Shown: positions 1 to 6,362, numbered from the stretch's first letter. The stretch is DNA of 14,029 bases from an uncultured Collinsella sp. (GCA_947002045.1 CAMQJB010000051.1:1-14029); one strand, 5' to 3'. A program made the numbers and translations. Notes: generated by a model not told the origin, from the sequence alone.

Positions 1-53
1 CTAATAACCTTTTGAACGACTCTGCTTGCAGCCGGAGTGAAAAAGGTTATTAG
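1..53. repeat. 13-base perfect inverted repeat at the left edge
   Basis: CTAATAACCTTTT at 1-13 is the exact reverse complement of 41-53. The 27-base interior has weaker inner complementarity (ACTC 19-22 with GAGT 35-38, GCT 24-26 with AGC 30-32), so the whole stretch can fold into one long imperfect hairpin. It lies 38 bases beyond the stop of the DUF47 gene on the minus strand. It could be that gene's terminator or the terminator of a gene outside the window. There is no clear T run, so I do not call it a terminator. Confidence 0.5.
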
Positions 54-90
54 TGGTCGGGCCCGCGACCGCCGGGACACGTACCCCCAA

Positions 91-714
91 TTAACTGTTC
101 TTCATGACAATCGAATCCACGACATCAGCCACATTCTCGCAGCAGTCGGCGCAGTACTCCAGGAAAGCGTAGACGTCACGCCAGGCGATGACCTCGAGCG
201 GGTCCTTGCCATTGACGTGCAGGTTGCGCATAGCGTTGATGTAGAGCTCATCGGCCTCGGACTCAATGGTGTTGATCTGGATGACCAGCTCGCGCAGGGT
301 CTTGGACTTGCGGTAATTAGGCAGCTCGACCATAAGATCCTTCATGGCGCGGCAGGCGTCGGTCACCTTGTGGGCGATGACAATGGCATCGGGGTGGATG
401 CTCTGGATGTTGGTGAAGTAGACGCGCTGCACGACGCCCTCGATACGGTCAAGCACAGTGTCGAGCGAGCAACTCATCAGGTCCAGATCCTCGCGCTCAA
501 GCGGGGTGATAAAGGCAGTGAGCAGGGCATCCTCGAGCTCATGGTGCTTCTTGTCGGCCGCATGCTCAATCGCATGCATCTCCTCGAGCATGTCGTGGAT
601 ATGCGCGGGATCAAAGTTCTCAAAAATCTTGATGAGCAACTCTGCGGCCTGGACAGCAAGGTCGGCGCAGGCGACGTAGTTGTCAAAGTAGAACGAATCG
701 GGTTTCTTTGCCAT
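91..714 (-). CDS. DUF47 family PhoU-like phosphate transport regulator
   Basis: A 207-residue, largely helical, acidic protein of the DUF47 family, distantly related to PhoU and usual in length for it. Paired Asp/Glu and His runs (for example EEMHAIEHAADKKHHELEDAL at about 44-64 and TIESEADELY at about 148-157) match the metal-binding, PhoU-like three-helix pattern. DUF47 proteins are typically encoded beside low-affinity PiT transporters and are thought to modulate phosphate uptake at the inner face of the membrane. That fits here: the pit gene lies 67 bases upstream on the same strand. The start is supported by AAAGGA upstream with suitable spacing. No separate promoter is evident, so co-transcription with pit is likely. 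Family assignment is firm; the regulatory role is inferred from family and context. Confidence 0.9.
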   Translation of the reverse strand: MAKKPDSFYFDNYVACADLAVQAAELLIKIFENFDPAHIHDMLEEMHAIEHAADKKHHELEDALLTAFITPLEREDLDLMSCSLDTVLDRIEGVVQRVYFTNIQSIHPDAIVIAHKVTDACRAMKDLMVELPNYRKSKTLRELVIQINTIESEADELYINAMRNLHVNGKDPLEVIAWRDVYAFLEYCADCCENVADVVDSIVMKNS

Positions 715-781
715 GAGTGGGTCCTTTCGAGGCGAAGACGGGTGGGCGAGGTATTGCGGTCCGGATGGACGTTCGGTTTGA

Positions 782-1831
782 CTAGATGAACATCATGAAC
801 AGCTTGGCCATGACAAAGCTGATAAGTCCGCAGGCGGGGAAGGTGAAGAACCAGGTGAACATCATGTCCTTGACGACACCGAAGTTGATCGCCGAGAGGC
901 GCTTGACGGCACCGACACCCATAATGGCGCAGGTCTTGATGTGCGTGGAGGACACGGGGATGCCGGTGAGCGTGGCAAGCAGCAGGTTTGCGGCGCCCGC
1001 CAGGTCGGCGGAGAAGCCCTGGTACTTTTCGAGCTTGACCATGCTCTGGCCGACAGACTTGATGATGCGCTCACCGCCCACGCTGGTGCCGATGCCCATG
1101 GTGGCCGAGCACAGCAGCATGATCCAGATGGGGATGCCGGCGTCGCCGACGCTCGTCTGTCCGCTGGCAAAGGCGACACCTAAAAAGAGCACGCCGATGA
1201 ACTTCTGTCCATCTTGCGCGCCGTGCATAAAGCTCATGGCCGCGGCACTTGCGATCTGAGCATATTTAAAGAAGACGTTGGCGCGTCGCCTGTTGGCGGC
1301 GGCGAAAAGAATCGAGACGAGCTTGCACAGGACCCAGCCCATGATAAAGCCCAGGCCGATGGAGAGCGCCAGGCCGTAGATGACCTTCATCCACTCGTGG
1401 ACGTTGACGCTGCTAGCGCCACCGAGGGCGATAGCAGCGCCGGTCAGGCCGGCGATGAGGCTGTGGCTCTGCGAGGTGGGGATACCAAAACGCGATGCCG
1501 TGGCACCGTAGACGACGATGGAGAACAGCGCCGCGCAGAGGCACGCGAGCGCCATGGTGCTGTTTCCGCCAAAGTCGACGATATGCGAGATGGTGTTGGC
1601 GACGCTGGCGTTAAAGTGCGTCATGATGAGCACGCCGAGGAAGTTGAATGCGGCGCTCATGAGAATGGCGGCGCGGGCGGGCATGCAACGCGTAGTGACG
1701 CAGGTCGCGATGGCGTTGGGCGCGTCGGTCCATCCGTTGACGAAGATAGCGCCGAGCGCGAGGATCACGGTGACGGCAAGGACTGGGTTCGACACAATTT
1801 GGCCGAGGAAGGCTGAGAACGTTACGTCCAT
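782..1831 (-). CDS. pit: PiT family inorganic phosphate transporter
   Basis: A 349-residue, very hydrophobic membrane protein of the PiT (PHO4) family, which takes up phosphate with a coupled cation. The two inverted PiT signature regions are visible. The first has NGWTDAPNAIAT at 32-43 and GIPTSQSHSLIAG at 116-128. The second has FMHGAQDGQKFIG at 201-213 and GIPVSSTHIKTCAIMGVG at 290-307. About ten membrane segments are visible, with a basic loop (ANRRRANVFFKYAQ) near 179-192. This is the short bacterial form; E. coli PitA is near 500 residues. The upstream GAGAAAG is only a modest ribosome site. An extended -10 element lies about 50 bases upstream. It is the first gene of a two-gene unit with the DUF47 protein. 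Phosphate specificity is inferred from family and partner gene; sulfate permeases of this superfamily are a less likely alternative. Confidence 0.93.
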   Translation of the reverse strand: MDVTFSAFLGQIVSNPVLAVTVILALGAIFVNGWTDAPNAIATCVTTRCMPARAAILMSAAFNFLGVLIMTHFNASVANTISHIVDFGGNSTMALACLCAALFSIVVYGATASRFGIPTSQSHSLIAGLTGAAIALGGASSVNVHEWMKVIYGLALSIGLGFIMGWVLCKLVSILFAAANRRRANVFFKYAQIASAAAMSFMHGAQDGQKFIGVLFLGVAFASGQTSVGDAGIPIWIMLLCSATMGIGTSVGGERIIKSVGQSMVKLEKYQGFSADLAGAANLLLATLTGIPVSSTHIKTCAIMGVGAVKRLSAINFGVVKDMMFTWFFTFPACGLISFVMAKLFMMFI

Positions 1832-1878
1832 ATATGGGCTTTCTCGAAGTTTGCAGGCACGTTACAAAAACATGATAA

Positions 1879-1887
1879 ATCGTATCA
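1879..1887 (-). promoter_or_regulatory. Extended -10 promoter element upstream of pit
   Basis: The minus strand reads TGATACGAT here, an extended -10 (TGn followed by TACGAT). It would start transcription about 40 bases upstream of the pit start codon. No good TTGACA box lies 16-18 bases further up. The longer string GTGATACGAT recurs upstream of the M18 aminopeptidase gene. No PHO-box-like direct repeats are evident. Confidence 0.4.
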
Positions 1888-2044
1888 CCTCCTGCGGGTT
1901 TCTTTACCGAGTTCTGATAGGAGAAGTGAATTTTTTGGCACTAACATTGAATATTTGCCCTGTTGACCGCGGGTGTTCTTTTTGCTAGCACGCCATGAGG
2001 ACACGTGCGCGCCCCAACATCCCAAAACCACAGCCTGTTCGCTT

Positions 2045-2050
2045 TACAAT
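2045..2050 (+). promoter_or_regulatory. Possible -10 box for the small unknown gene
   Basis: TACAAT lies about 30 bases upstream of the ATG at 2080 in the otherwise AT-richer divergent spacer 1832-2079. A transcript from it would begin near 2057, which would exclude the upstream in-frame GTG at 2005 as the start. A second possible promoter is TTGACC at 1963-1968 with TAGCAC 17 bases further on (1986-1991). Confidence 0.25.
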
Positions 2051-2079
2051 ATGCAAACATGCGTTCGATAATAGGAGGC

Positions 2080-2418
2080 ATGGAATATCGACAGACAGAT
2101 GGTAAAACTCGACGCGTGCACAAGCAGTATGTGGACGTCGTGGCCCGCATCCTCGCGGGCGGACAAGTCGTGCCGGTTACCGTCTGCTGGGTCGACGGTC
2201 GCTGTTTTACGATCGACGAGATTGTCTCATCCACCGGTTTTGGCCTAACGGTTCACGGCATTCGTACGGCAACCTATAAGGTTCGTTTTGGTGGGCATAC
2301 GACCGAACTGTATCTGGAAGAACAGGCGCGCGAGCGACCGGATGGCTCGCAGGCCCATCTGATGCGTTGGTGGGTGTGGGCATTCGACCGTACGCTCGAG
2401 AGCGGGCGCCGCAGGTAA
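2080..2418 (+). CDS. Small conserved-looking protein of unknown function
   Basis: A predicted soluble 112-residue protein with no signal peptide or membrane segment. A basic N-terminal helix (KTRRVHKQYVDVVARIL, 9-25) is followed by a strand-rich core. Core patterns are VPVTVCWVDGRCFTIDEIV (31-49), ATYKVRFGGHTTELYLEE (64-81) and RWWVWAFDR (96-104). The layout W-DGR-F-x-ID, then R-F-G-G-x-T-x-x-L-Y-x-E, then RWWV resembles a small family of cytosolic proteins common in Clostridia and Actinobacteria (perhaps DUF6504-like), from memory and unverified. The start is uncertain. AGGAGG at 2073-2078 leaves only one base before ATG 2080, while in-frame ATG 2059 and GTG 2005 would add 7 or 25 residues. 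It is divergent from pit and 79 bases upstream of the BI-1 gene. Function unknown. Confidence 0.7.
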   Translation: MEYRQTDGKTRRVHKQYVDVVARILAGGQVVPVTVCWVDGRCFTIDEIVSSTGFGLTVHGIRTATYKVRFGGHTTELYLEEQARERPDGSQAHLMRWWVWAFDRTLESGRRR

Positions 2419-2436
2419 GAGCGCGCGGCATTCGGG

Positions 2437-2442
2437 TACAAT
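2437..2442 (+). promoter_or_regulatory. -10 box upstream of the Bax inhibitor-1 family gene
   Basis: TACAAT preceded by GGG and followed by GG lies 55 bases upstream of the start codon at 2498. The string GGGTACAATGG resembles GGGTATGATGG at 3279-3289 and GGGTACGATTG at 8004-8014, each upstream of another plus-strand gene. No clear -35 box is present. Confidence 0.4.
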
Positions 2443-2497
2443 GGCAGGAATCTTGTCACCTACGGCGCTGTCGCGGCGCTTTTGAAAGGACGATATT

Positions 2498-3193
2498 ATG
2501 AACGATATCCAGGGTTATCAGAACGGCCCCATTGAGACCGGCGCAAGCCGTGCCAAGGAGATGTCGCCGCGCGCGTACAACCTTGTCATGTCTGCCCTGA
2601 TCTTTTTGGGCTTTTGCGCCATGGGCGCCGGTGCCTACTTTACGAGCACCATGTCGTTTGCGCGCATGATGATGAGCGGCGCCGCTTTGCCGCTGGTCTT
2701 TGGCTCATTTATTTTGACCATCGTCGGCATGGTCATGATGTCGGCTGCTGCCAGCAAACAGTCCGTGGGCCTGTCGCTCGTGGGCTACGTGGTCTTTGCG
2801 AGCACCTTTGGCCTGACGGCGTCGTTTGGCCTTGCCAACTACGACCTGCCTACCATTAACACCGCCTTTATCGCCACGGCCGCCATCACCTTTGTCTTTG
2901 GTGCGCTGGGCGTGACCTTCCCCAAGTTCTTCCAGCGTGTGTACGGCATTGGTTTTGGCATCCTACTTGCCACGATTCTGGTCGAGATCGTGCTGATGTT
3001 CATGGGCGTCTCGCAGTCCATCACCGACCTGATCGTGATCGTGGTGTTCGCCGGCTTTATTGGCTATGACACCTATGTGGCCACGACGGTGCCGCCCACG
3101 CTGCCCAACGCCGTGCTCATGGCATCCAACCTGTTCGTGGACATCATCAACGTGTTCCTGCGCATCCTGAACATCCTTGGTCGTCGCGATTAA
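2498..3193 (+). CDS. Bax inhibitor-1 (BI-1/YccA/YetJ) family membrane protein
   Basis: A 231-residue inner-membrane protein with about seven hydrophobic segments from residue 28 onward, after a polar N-terminus. Length and topology are normal for bacterial BI-1 family members (YccA, YbhL, YetJ). Two aspartates in the last two segments, D191 in FIGYDTYVA and D215 in NLFVDIINVFLRIL, are 24 residues apart. That is the spacing of the pH-sensing pair D171/D195 of Bacillus YetJ, which gates a calcium leak. A pH-sensitive cation leak or membrane-protein quality-control role is therefore plausible but inferred. The start is supported by AAAGGA at 2485-2490, 7 bases before ATG. It appears to be transcribed alone: it has a -10 box in front and a strong terminator 47 bases after its stop. 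Confidence 0.92.
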   Translation: MNDIQGYQNGPIETGASRAKEMSPRAYNLVMSALIFLGFCAMGAGAYFTSTMSFARMMMSGAALPLVFGSFILTIVGMVMMSAAASKQSVGLSLVGYVVFASTFGLTASFGLANYDLPTINTAFIATAAITFVFGALGVTFPKFFQRVYGIGFGILLATILVEIVLMFMGVSQSITDLIVIVVFAGFIGYDTYVATTVPPTLPNAVLMASNLFVDIINVFLRILNILGRRD

Positions 3194-3240
3194 AACGCGG
3201 CATTGCGACGCTTCCTGCCGGACACGGTAAAACGATGCGA

Positions 3241-3268
3241 AAGGCGGTCCTTCGGGGCCGTCTTTTTT
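3241..3268 (+). terminator. Intrinsic terminator after the BI-1 family gene
   Basis: The arms 3241-3250 and 3255-3264 form a 10-base-pair stem with two G-U pairs around a TTCG tetraloop, followed by a T run (3263-3268). The stem is GC-rich and the geometry is textbook. Confidence 0.9.
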
Positions 3269-3281
3269 GTGCGCGGCGGGG

Positions 3282-3287
3282 TATGAT
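3282..3287 (+). promoter_or_regulatory. -10 box upstream of the DUF2263 protein gene
   Basis: TATGAT in the context GGGTATGATGG lies 14 bases after the preceding terminator and 47 bases before the start codon at 3335. It is placed to give this gene its own transcript. No convincing -35 element lies between the terminator and this box. Confidence 0.4.
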
Positions 3288-3334
3288 GGATGGGAAAAAG
3301 CCGATAGCGGCAGCGACAGGAAAGGTGGCCACGA

Positions 3335-4465
3335 ATGGCAGATGTCGACAACAGGAACCGTAACCGCAGGTCTAACCGAGCGGGTCAGCCCAATCCCAAG
3401 CGCGAGGCGCGTGCCAAGGCCGCCGAGCGCCATGTGGTGGCTGTGTCCGAGGCCTGCGCCAAGGACATCGAGCGTTCGCTTGCCGGCGTGCGCGAGTTCG
3501 ATGGTATGCCTGCCGGATTTGTCGCGGCGATGAAGGCCAAGGCCCAAGCGGCCGACGCTGCCGAGGAACAGGTTGCTGAGGAGTCTGAGGCCGCCGAGGT
3601 CGAGACCGCTGAGGTTGCGTCCGCCGAGACCGAGGTTACGGCCGAGCCTTCACCCGCAGAGGAGGCCACGGAGGCTGAGTCCGCGCCCGCGGAGGAGGCT
3701 GCTCCGGTCCTGCCCGAGGTCACCGTACTTGATGTCTCCGCCACGCAGGCAATCCTCGATAACGGCCGCGGCTATGCGCAGTTCTGCGACATGGCTGTGC
3801 TCGCTTTTGCCTCGTTCACCAATCCGGGTGGCGGCTACATCCAGGGCTATCTGGGGCAGGAGGCCACGCTGTGCGCCGATTCGTACCTGTACAACGTGCT
3901 CGACAAGCAGCGTAAGTGGTACGGCGAGAACCGTCGCCGCAACATCAACTGCGAGCTGTACCGCAACCGTGCGCTGGTGGTGCCCGCGGTGCGTTTCGAC
4001 CGCAACCACGTGCACGCCTATGCCGACGTAATCGTCGCCGCTACACCCAACGCCAAGCGTGCTCGCCAGGAGTACCGCGTGAGCGACGATGCCTTGCTTG
4101 ACGCTCTGCGCGACCGCATCCGCTTTGTGCTTGCCATCTGCGACGAGCTGGGTCGCGAGAAGCTCGTGCTGGGTGCTTGGGGCTGCGACAACAACGGCTT
4201 TGACGCCGAGGCCGTGGCCGAGCTCTTCCGCAAGGAGCTCGCGTCGGGCGACTTTAAGGTCAAGCAGGTCTTCTTTGCCGTGCCTTCTACGCGTTGGGAC
4301 GAGGATTTTGCCAAGTTCGAGCACGTGCTGGCAAACTTCCCCGAGCGTAACGAGGAGTCCTATGCCCAGGTTGCCGCACGCGCTGCGGCTGCTCGCGCCG
4401 CCGAGCAGGCCCAGGCTGCCGCCGAGGACGATGAGGACGAGGACGATTGGCGCAAATACTTGTAA
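3335..4465 (+). CDS. DUF2263/TIGR02452 (bacterial PARG-type macrodomain) protein
   Basis: A 376-residue protein in three parts. Residues 1-70 form a basic, Arg/Asn-rich head with a short helical region. Residues about 71-127 are a low-complexity Ala/Glu/Pro linker. Residues about 128-345 carry the microbial poly(ADP-ribose) glycohydrolase-like fold, followed by an Ala-rich helix and the acidic tail EDDEDEDDWRKYL. Fold landmarks are FASFTNPGGGYIQG (158-171), ADVIVAATPN (230-239) and GAWGCDNNG (280-288). Bacterial PARGs carry GGG-X6-8-QEE, with the second Glu catalytic. Here GGG 165-167 is followed after seven residues by Q175-E176-A177, so that Glu is Ala. It may bind ADP-ribose without hydrolysing it, or use another residue. 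AGGAAAGG precedes the ATG. The unstructured tails are unusual for the family. Confidence 0.85.
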   Translation: MADVDNRNRNRRSNRAGQPNPKREARAKAAERHVVAVSEACAKDIERSLAGVREFDGMPAGFVAAMKAKAQAADAAEEQVAEESEAAEVETAEVASAETEVTAEPSPAEEATEAESAPAEEAAPVLPEVTVLDVSATQAILDNGRGYAQFCDMAVLAFASFTNPGGGYIQGYLGQEATLCADSYLYNVLDKQRKWYGENRRRNINCELYRNRALVVPAVRFDRNHVHAYADVIVAATPNAKRARQEYRVSDDALLDALRDRIRFVLAICDELGREKLVLGAWGCDNNGFDAEAVAELFRKELASGDFKVKQVFFAVPSTRWDEDFAKFEHVLANFPERNEESYAQVAARAAAARAAEQAQAAAEDDEDEDDWRKYL

Positions 4466-4490
4466 ACGGTGCGCGTGATGCGACATGCCG

Positions 4491-4520
4491 AGCCGACGGG
4501 GCTGCTCCCGCCGGCTTTTT
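4491..4520 (+). terminator. Intrinsic terminator between the DUF2263 and SGNH genes
   Basis: Arms 4491-4500 and 4507-4516 pair with one mismatch (A4496 with C4511) around a 6-base loop and run into five Ts (4516-4520). The structure ends only 3 bases before the AGAGGAAGGG ribosome site (4524-4533) of the next gene. It may therefore act as an attenuator or permit partial readthrough. Confidence 0.8.
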
Positions 4521-4539
4521 ACTAGAGGAAGGGCTTACG

Positions 4540-5199
4540 ATGAAAAACGTTCTGTGCTTTGGCGACAGCAATACCTATGGCTATGATTCGGCGGGCATGC
4601 GCGACGGCACCGCGGTGCGCTATGCGCACGATGTGCGCTGGTGCGGCGTGGCCCAGCGCGACCTGGGCGAGGGCTGGCACGTGATTGAGGAAGGCCTAAA
4701 TGGCCGCACGACGGTGCGCGACGACATGTGCCATCTGGACACCAATCTCAACGGCATCCGCGCGTTGCCGATGCTGCTCGAGTCCCATAAGCCGCTGGAC
4801 GCGATCGTGATTATGCTGGGCACCAACGACTGCAAGACGGTCTTTAGCGTGGGGGCTGCCGATATCGCTGACGGTGCCATGGCGCTGATTCGCACCGTCC
4901 GCGCGTTTCCCTGGACCGAAGCCGCGCCCTGCCCGCGTATTCTGCTGATGGCGCCTATCAAGATTAAACCGCAGATCGCCGATGTGTATATGACCGACTT
5001 TGACGAGCACTCCGTCGAGGCCTCGGAGCATTTTGCCGAATACTATGCGTATGTTGCCGAACAGTTTGGCTGCGACTTTTTGAATGCCGCCGATTTTGCC
5101 GAGCCGGGCGATATCGATTATCTGCACATGATGCCCGAAAGCCACGAGAGCCTCGGCCATGCCGTGGCAGCCAAGCTCAAAGAGATGATCGGAGAGTAG
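4540..5199 (+). CDS. SGNH/GDSL hydrolase, MsAct-like arylesterase
   Basis: A 219-residue enzyme without a signal peptide, so probably cytoplasmic. SGNH blocks are complete. Block I is CFGDSNTYGY with nucleophile S10. The oxyanion residues are in EGLNGRTT (51-58) and MLGTNDCK (92-99; N96). The acid/base pair is D193 and H196 in DYLHMMPESHESLGHAVA. The FGDS, DVRW-GV, VIEEGL--RTT and LGTND segments and the overall length closely follow the Mycobacterium smegmatis arylesterase/acyltransferase MsAct. Ester hydrolysis, possibly with acyl transfer, is the expected chemistry; the natural substrate is unknown. The start at 4540 is chosen over an in-frame ATG at 4447 because the latter lies inside the upstream gene and the terminator, while AGAGGAAGGG sits 6 bases before 4540. 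No promoter is visible between the terminator and the gene. Confidence 0.9.
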   Translation: MKNVLCFGDSNTYGYDSAGMRDGTAVRYAHDVRWCGVAQRDLGEGWHVIEEGLNGRTTVRDDMCHLDTNLNGIRALPMLLESHKPLDAIVIMLGTNDCKTVFSVGAADIADGAMALIRTVRAFPWTEAAPCPRILLMAPIKIKPQIADVYMTDFDEHSVEASEHFAEYYAYVAEQFGCDFLNAADFAEPGDIDYLHMMPESHESLGHAVAAKLKEMIGE

Positions 5200-5254
5200 T
5201 ACGGCCCTAAGCAGTACAAAAGTTCCCCTTGCGGTGGCTTGTTTCGTTGGTTTG

Positions 5255-5470
5255 TCTTGATCTGTAACAGCTGTAAGGCCGAAAACGGGCTAGATGTTAC
5301 AGATTGAGATTATTTAGGTCGATATCGGTCGTTTGTCTCGATCTGTAACATCTAGGGTCGATTTTGCCGAGTTACTGTTACAGATCGAGATTATCTTCTT
5401 AGCGGAATTTGAATGTCTCGATTTGTAACAGGTGGGCCGAGAAATGGACTCTAACTGTTACGGATCGAGA
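5255..5470 (+). repeat. Array of six alternating 15-base motifs, 40-base step
   Basis: The motif TCTCGATCTGTAACA (two variant positions) occurs in forward orientation at 5255, 5336 and 5416, and as its reverse complement at 5295, 5376 and 5456. Steps between successive copies are 40, 41, 40, 40 and 40 bases. Each forward/reverse pair forms a 15-base-pair stem with an exactly 25-base loop (5270-5294, 5351-5375, 5431-5455); gaps between hairpins are 26 and 25 bases. The middle hairpin is perfect. The other two have two mismatches each, all G-U pairs in plus-strand RNA. A minor motif GGYCGA recurs in four of the five intervals (5277, 5317, 5356, 5435), so the array probably grew by duplication of an ~80-base unit. 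The strand is assigned only from the wobble pattern. Confidence 0.9.
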
Positions 5471-5480
5471 TGTTTGTGGG

Positions 5481-5519
5481 AACCACCGCAAAGGTGCCTG
5501 TCCCCTTTGCGGTGGTTTT
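5481..5519 (+). terminator. Terminator-like hairpin closing the repeat element
   Basis: AACCACCGCAAAGG (5481-5494) pairs perfectly over 14 bases with 5504-5517 around a 9-base loop, TGCCTGTCC. On the plus strand it is followed by TTTT (5516-5519), so it can end transcripts coming from the SGNH gene and the array. On the minus strand it lies 14 bases past the thiD stop but lacks a T run, so it would serve thiD only weakly. The string GGTGCCTGTCCCC across the loop resembles motifs I associate with REP-like elements (from memory). Confidence 0.65.
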
Positions 5520-5531
5520 GGGCTGCGAATC

Positions 5532-6362
5532 TTAATATTGCCACATGTGGTTGACGGGCCCGGAGCCTTTGCCCATGTCAAAGCCAGCGGCGAGAGCACC
5601 CGTTAGGTAGGCCTTGCCGGCGTTGACGGCATCGGCAAGATCCATGCCCTGGGCCAGCGCGCAGGCGATGGCGGACGAAAGCGTACAGCCAGTACCGTGC
5701 GTGTTGCCGGTCTCGATGCGCTTGTGGCGGAACCACGTGGTGAGCGGATCGCCCAGATGGTTGCCCTCGTCATCGAGCGGCGCGGGCTCTGCTAGCACAT
5801 CGTTGGCCTCGTTGACAAAATGCCCGCCCTTAACGAGAGACGCGCAGCCAAAGCGACGGGTGAGAAGCATGGCGGCATTTTGCTGCGTGCGCTCGGAATC
5901 GACCTCATAATCGAGCAGCGCCATGGCCTCGGGAATGTTGGGCGTGATAACGGTCGCCAGCGGGAACAGGCGGCGGGTGAGTGCCTCAGCGGCATCCTCG
6001 GCAATGAGGCGAGCACCCGAGGTGGCGACCATGACGGGGTCGACGACGATATTTTGTGCGTCCCACGCGCTCAAGCGGTCGGCGATAACCTCGATAATCT
6101 CGGCAGAGGAGACCATGCCGATCTTGACGGCGCTGGGTCGTATATCGTCAAAAACGGCATCGATCTGCGCTGCGACAATATCCGGGGAGATGTTCTGCAC
6201 GGCGGTAACGCCCAGTGTGTTTTGCGCTGTGATGGCTGTGATGGCCGTCTCGGCATACAGGCGGTGCGCCGTGATGGTCTTGATGTCGGCCTGAATGCCG
6301 GCGCCACCGCTGGAATCGGATCCTGCGATGGATAGAACGGCGGGTACCTTACTGCGATCCAT
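5532..6362 (-). CDS. thiD: Hydroxymethylpyrimidine/phosphomethylpyrimidine kinase ThiD
   Basis: A 276-residue ribokinase-fold enzyme that phosphorylates hydroxymethylpyrimidine and then its monophosphate, giving the pyrimidine diphosphate used to make thiamine phosphate. Landmarks are SIAGSDSSGGAGIQADIKT (11-29), VKIGMVSS (79-86), VVDPVMVATSGA (106-117), TPNIPEA (140-146), VKGGH (177-181) and the anion-hole/catalytic loop THGTGCTLSSAIA (221-233) with C226. Length is normal for a single-domain ThiD, with no ThiE fusion. The start is supported by AAGGGAG before the ATG. It lies downstream of thiC on the same strand, but a 178-base gap with its own hairpin and TATAAT box suggests separate or additional transcription. 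Plain pyridoxal kinase activity is a less likely alternative. Confidence 0.95.
   Translation of the reverse strand: MDRSKVPAVLSIAGSDSSGGAGIQADIKTITAHRLYAETAITAITAQNTLGVTAVQNISPDIVAAQIDAVFDDIRPSAVKIGMVSSAEIIEVIADRLSAWDAQNIVVDPVMVATSGARLIAEDAAEALTRRLFPLATVITPNIPEAMALLDYEVDSERTQQNAAMLLTRRFGCASLVKGGHFVNEANDVLAEPAPLDDEGNHLGDPLTTWFRHKRIETGNTHGTGCTLSSAIACALAQGMDLADAVNAGKAYLTGALAAGFDMGKGSGPVNHMWQY

Larger units (their letters stand above)
5225..5519. repeat. Composite repeat element in the SGNH-thiD convergent spacer
   Basis: The 332-base gap between the stops of the SGNH gene and thiD holds no gene. Most of it is one organised element. It opens with CCCCTTGCGGTGGCTT (5225-5240), continues with the six-copy motif array (5255-5470), and closes with AACCACCGCAAAGG (5481-5494). 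That last sequence is an imperfect inverted copy of the opening one and is also the left arm of the final hairpin. The bracketing suggests one unit, perhaps a non-autonomous mobile or palindromic element. No target-site duplication is obvious. Confidence 0.6.

Noticed and set aside
37..789. 250-codon open frame on the plus strand
   Set aside because: It is antisense to the DUF47 gene and has repetitive Val/Asp/Gly/Leu composition.
3650..4486. 278-codon open frame on the minus strand
   Set aside because: It is the shadow of the DUF2263 protein gene, which has proper motifs, ribosome site and flanking terminators.
5255..5470. CRISPR array
   Set aside because: The repeats are only 15 bases, alternate in orientation and vary, and no cas genes are nearby.
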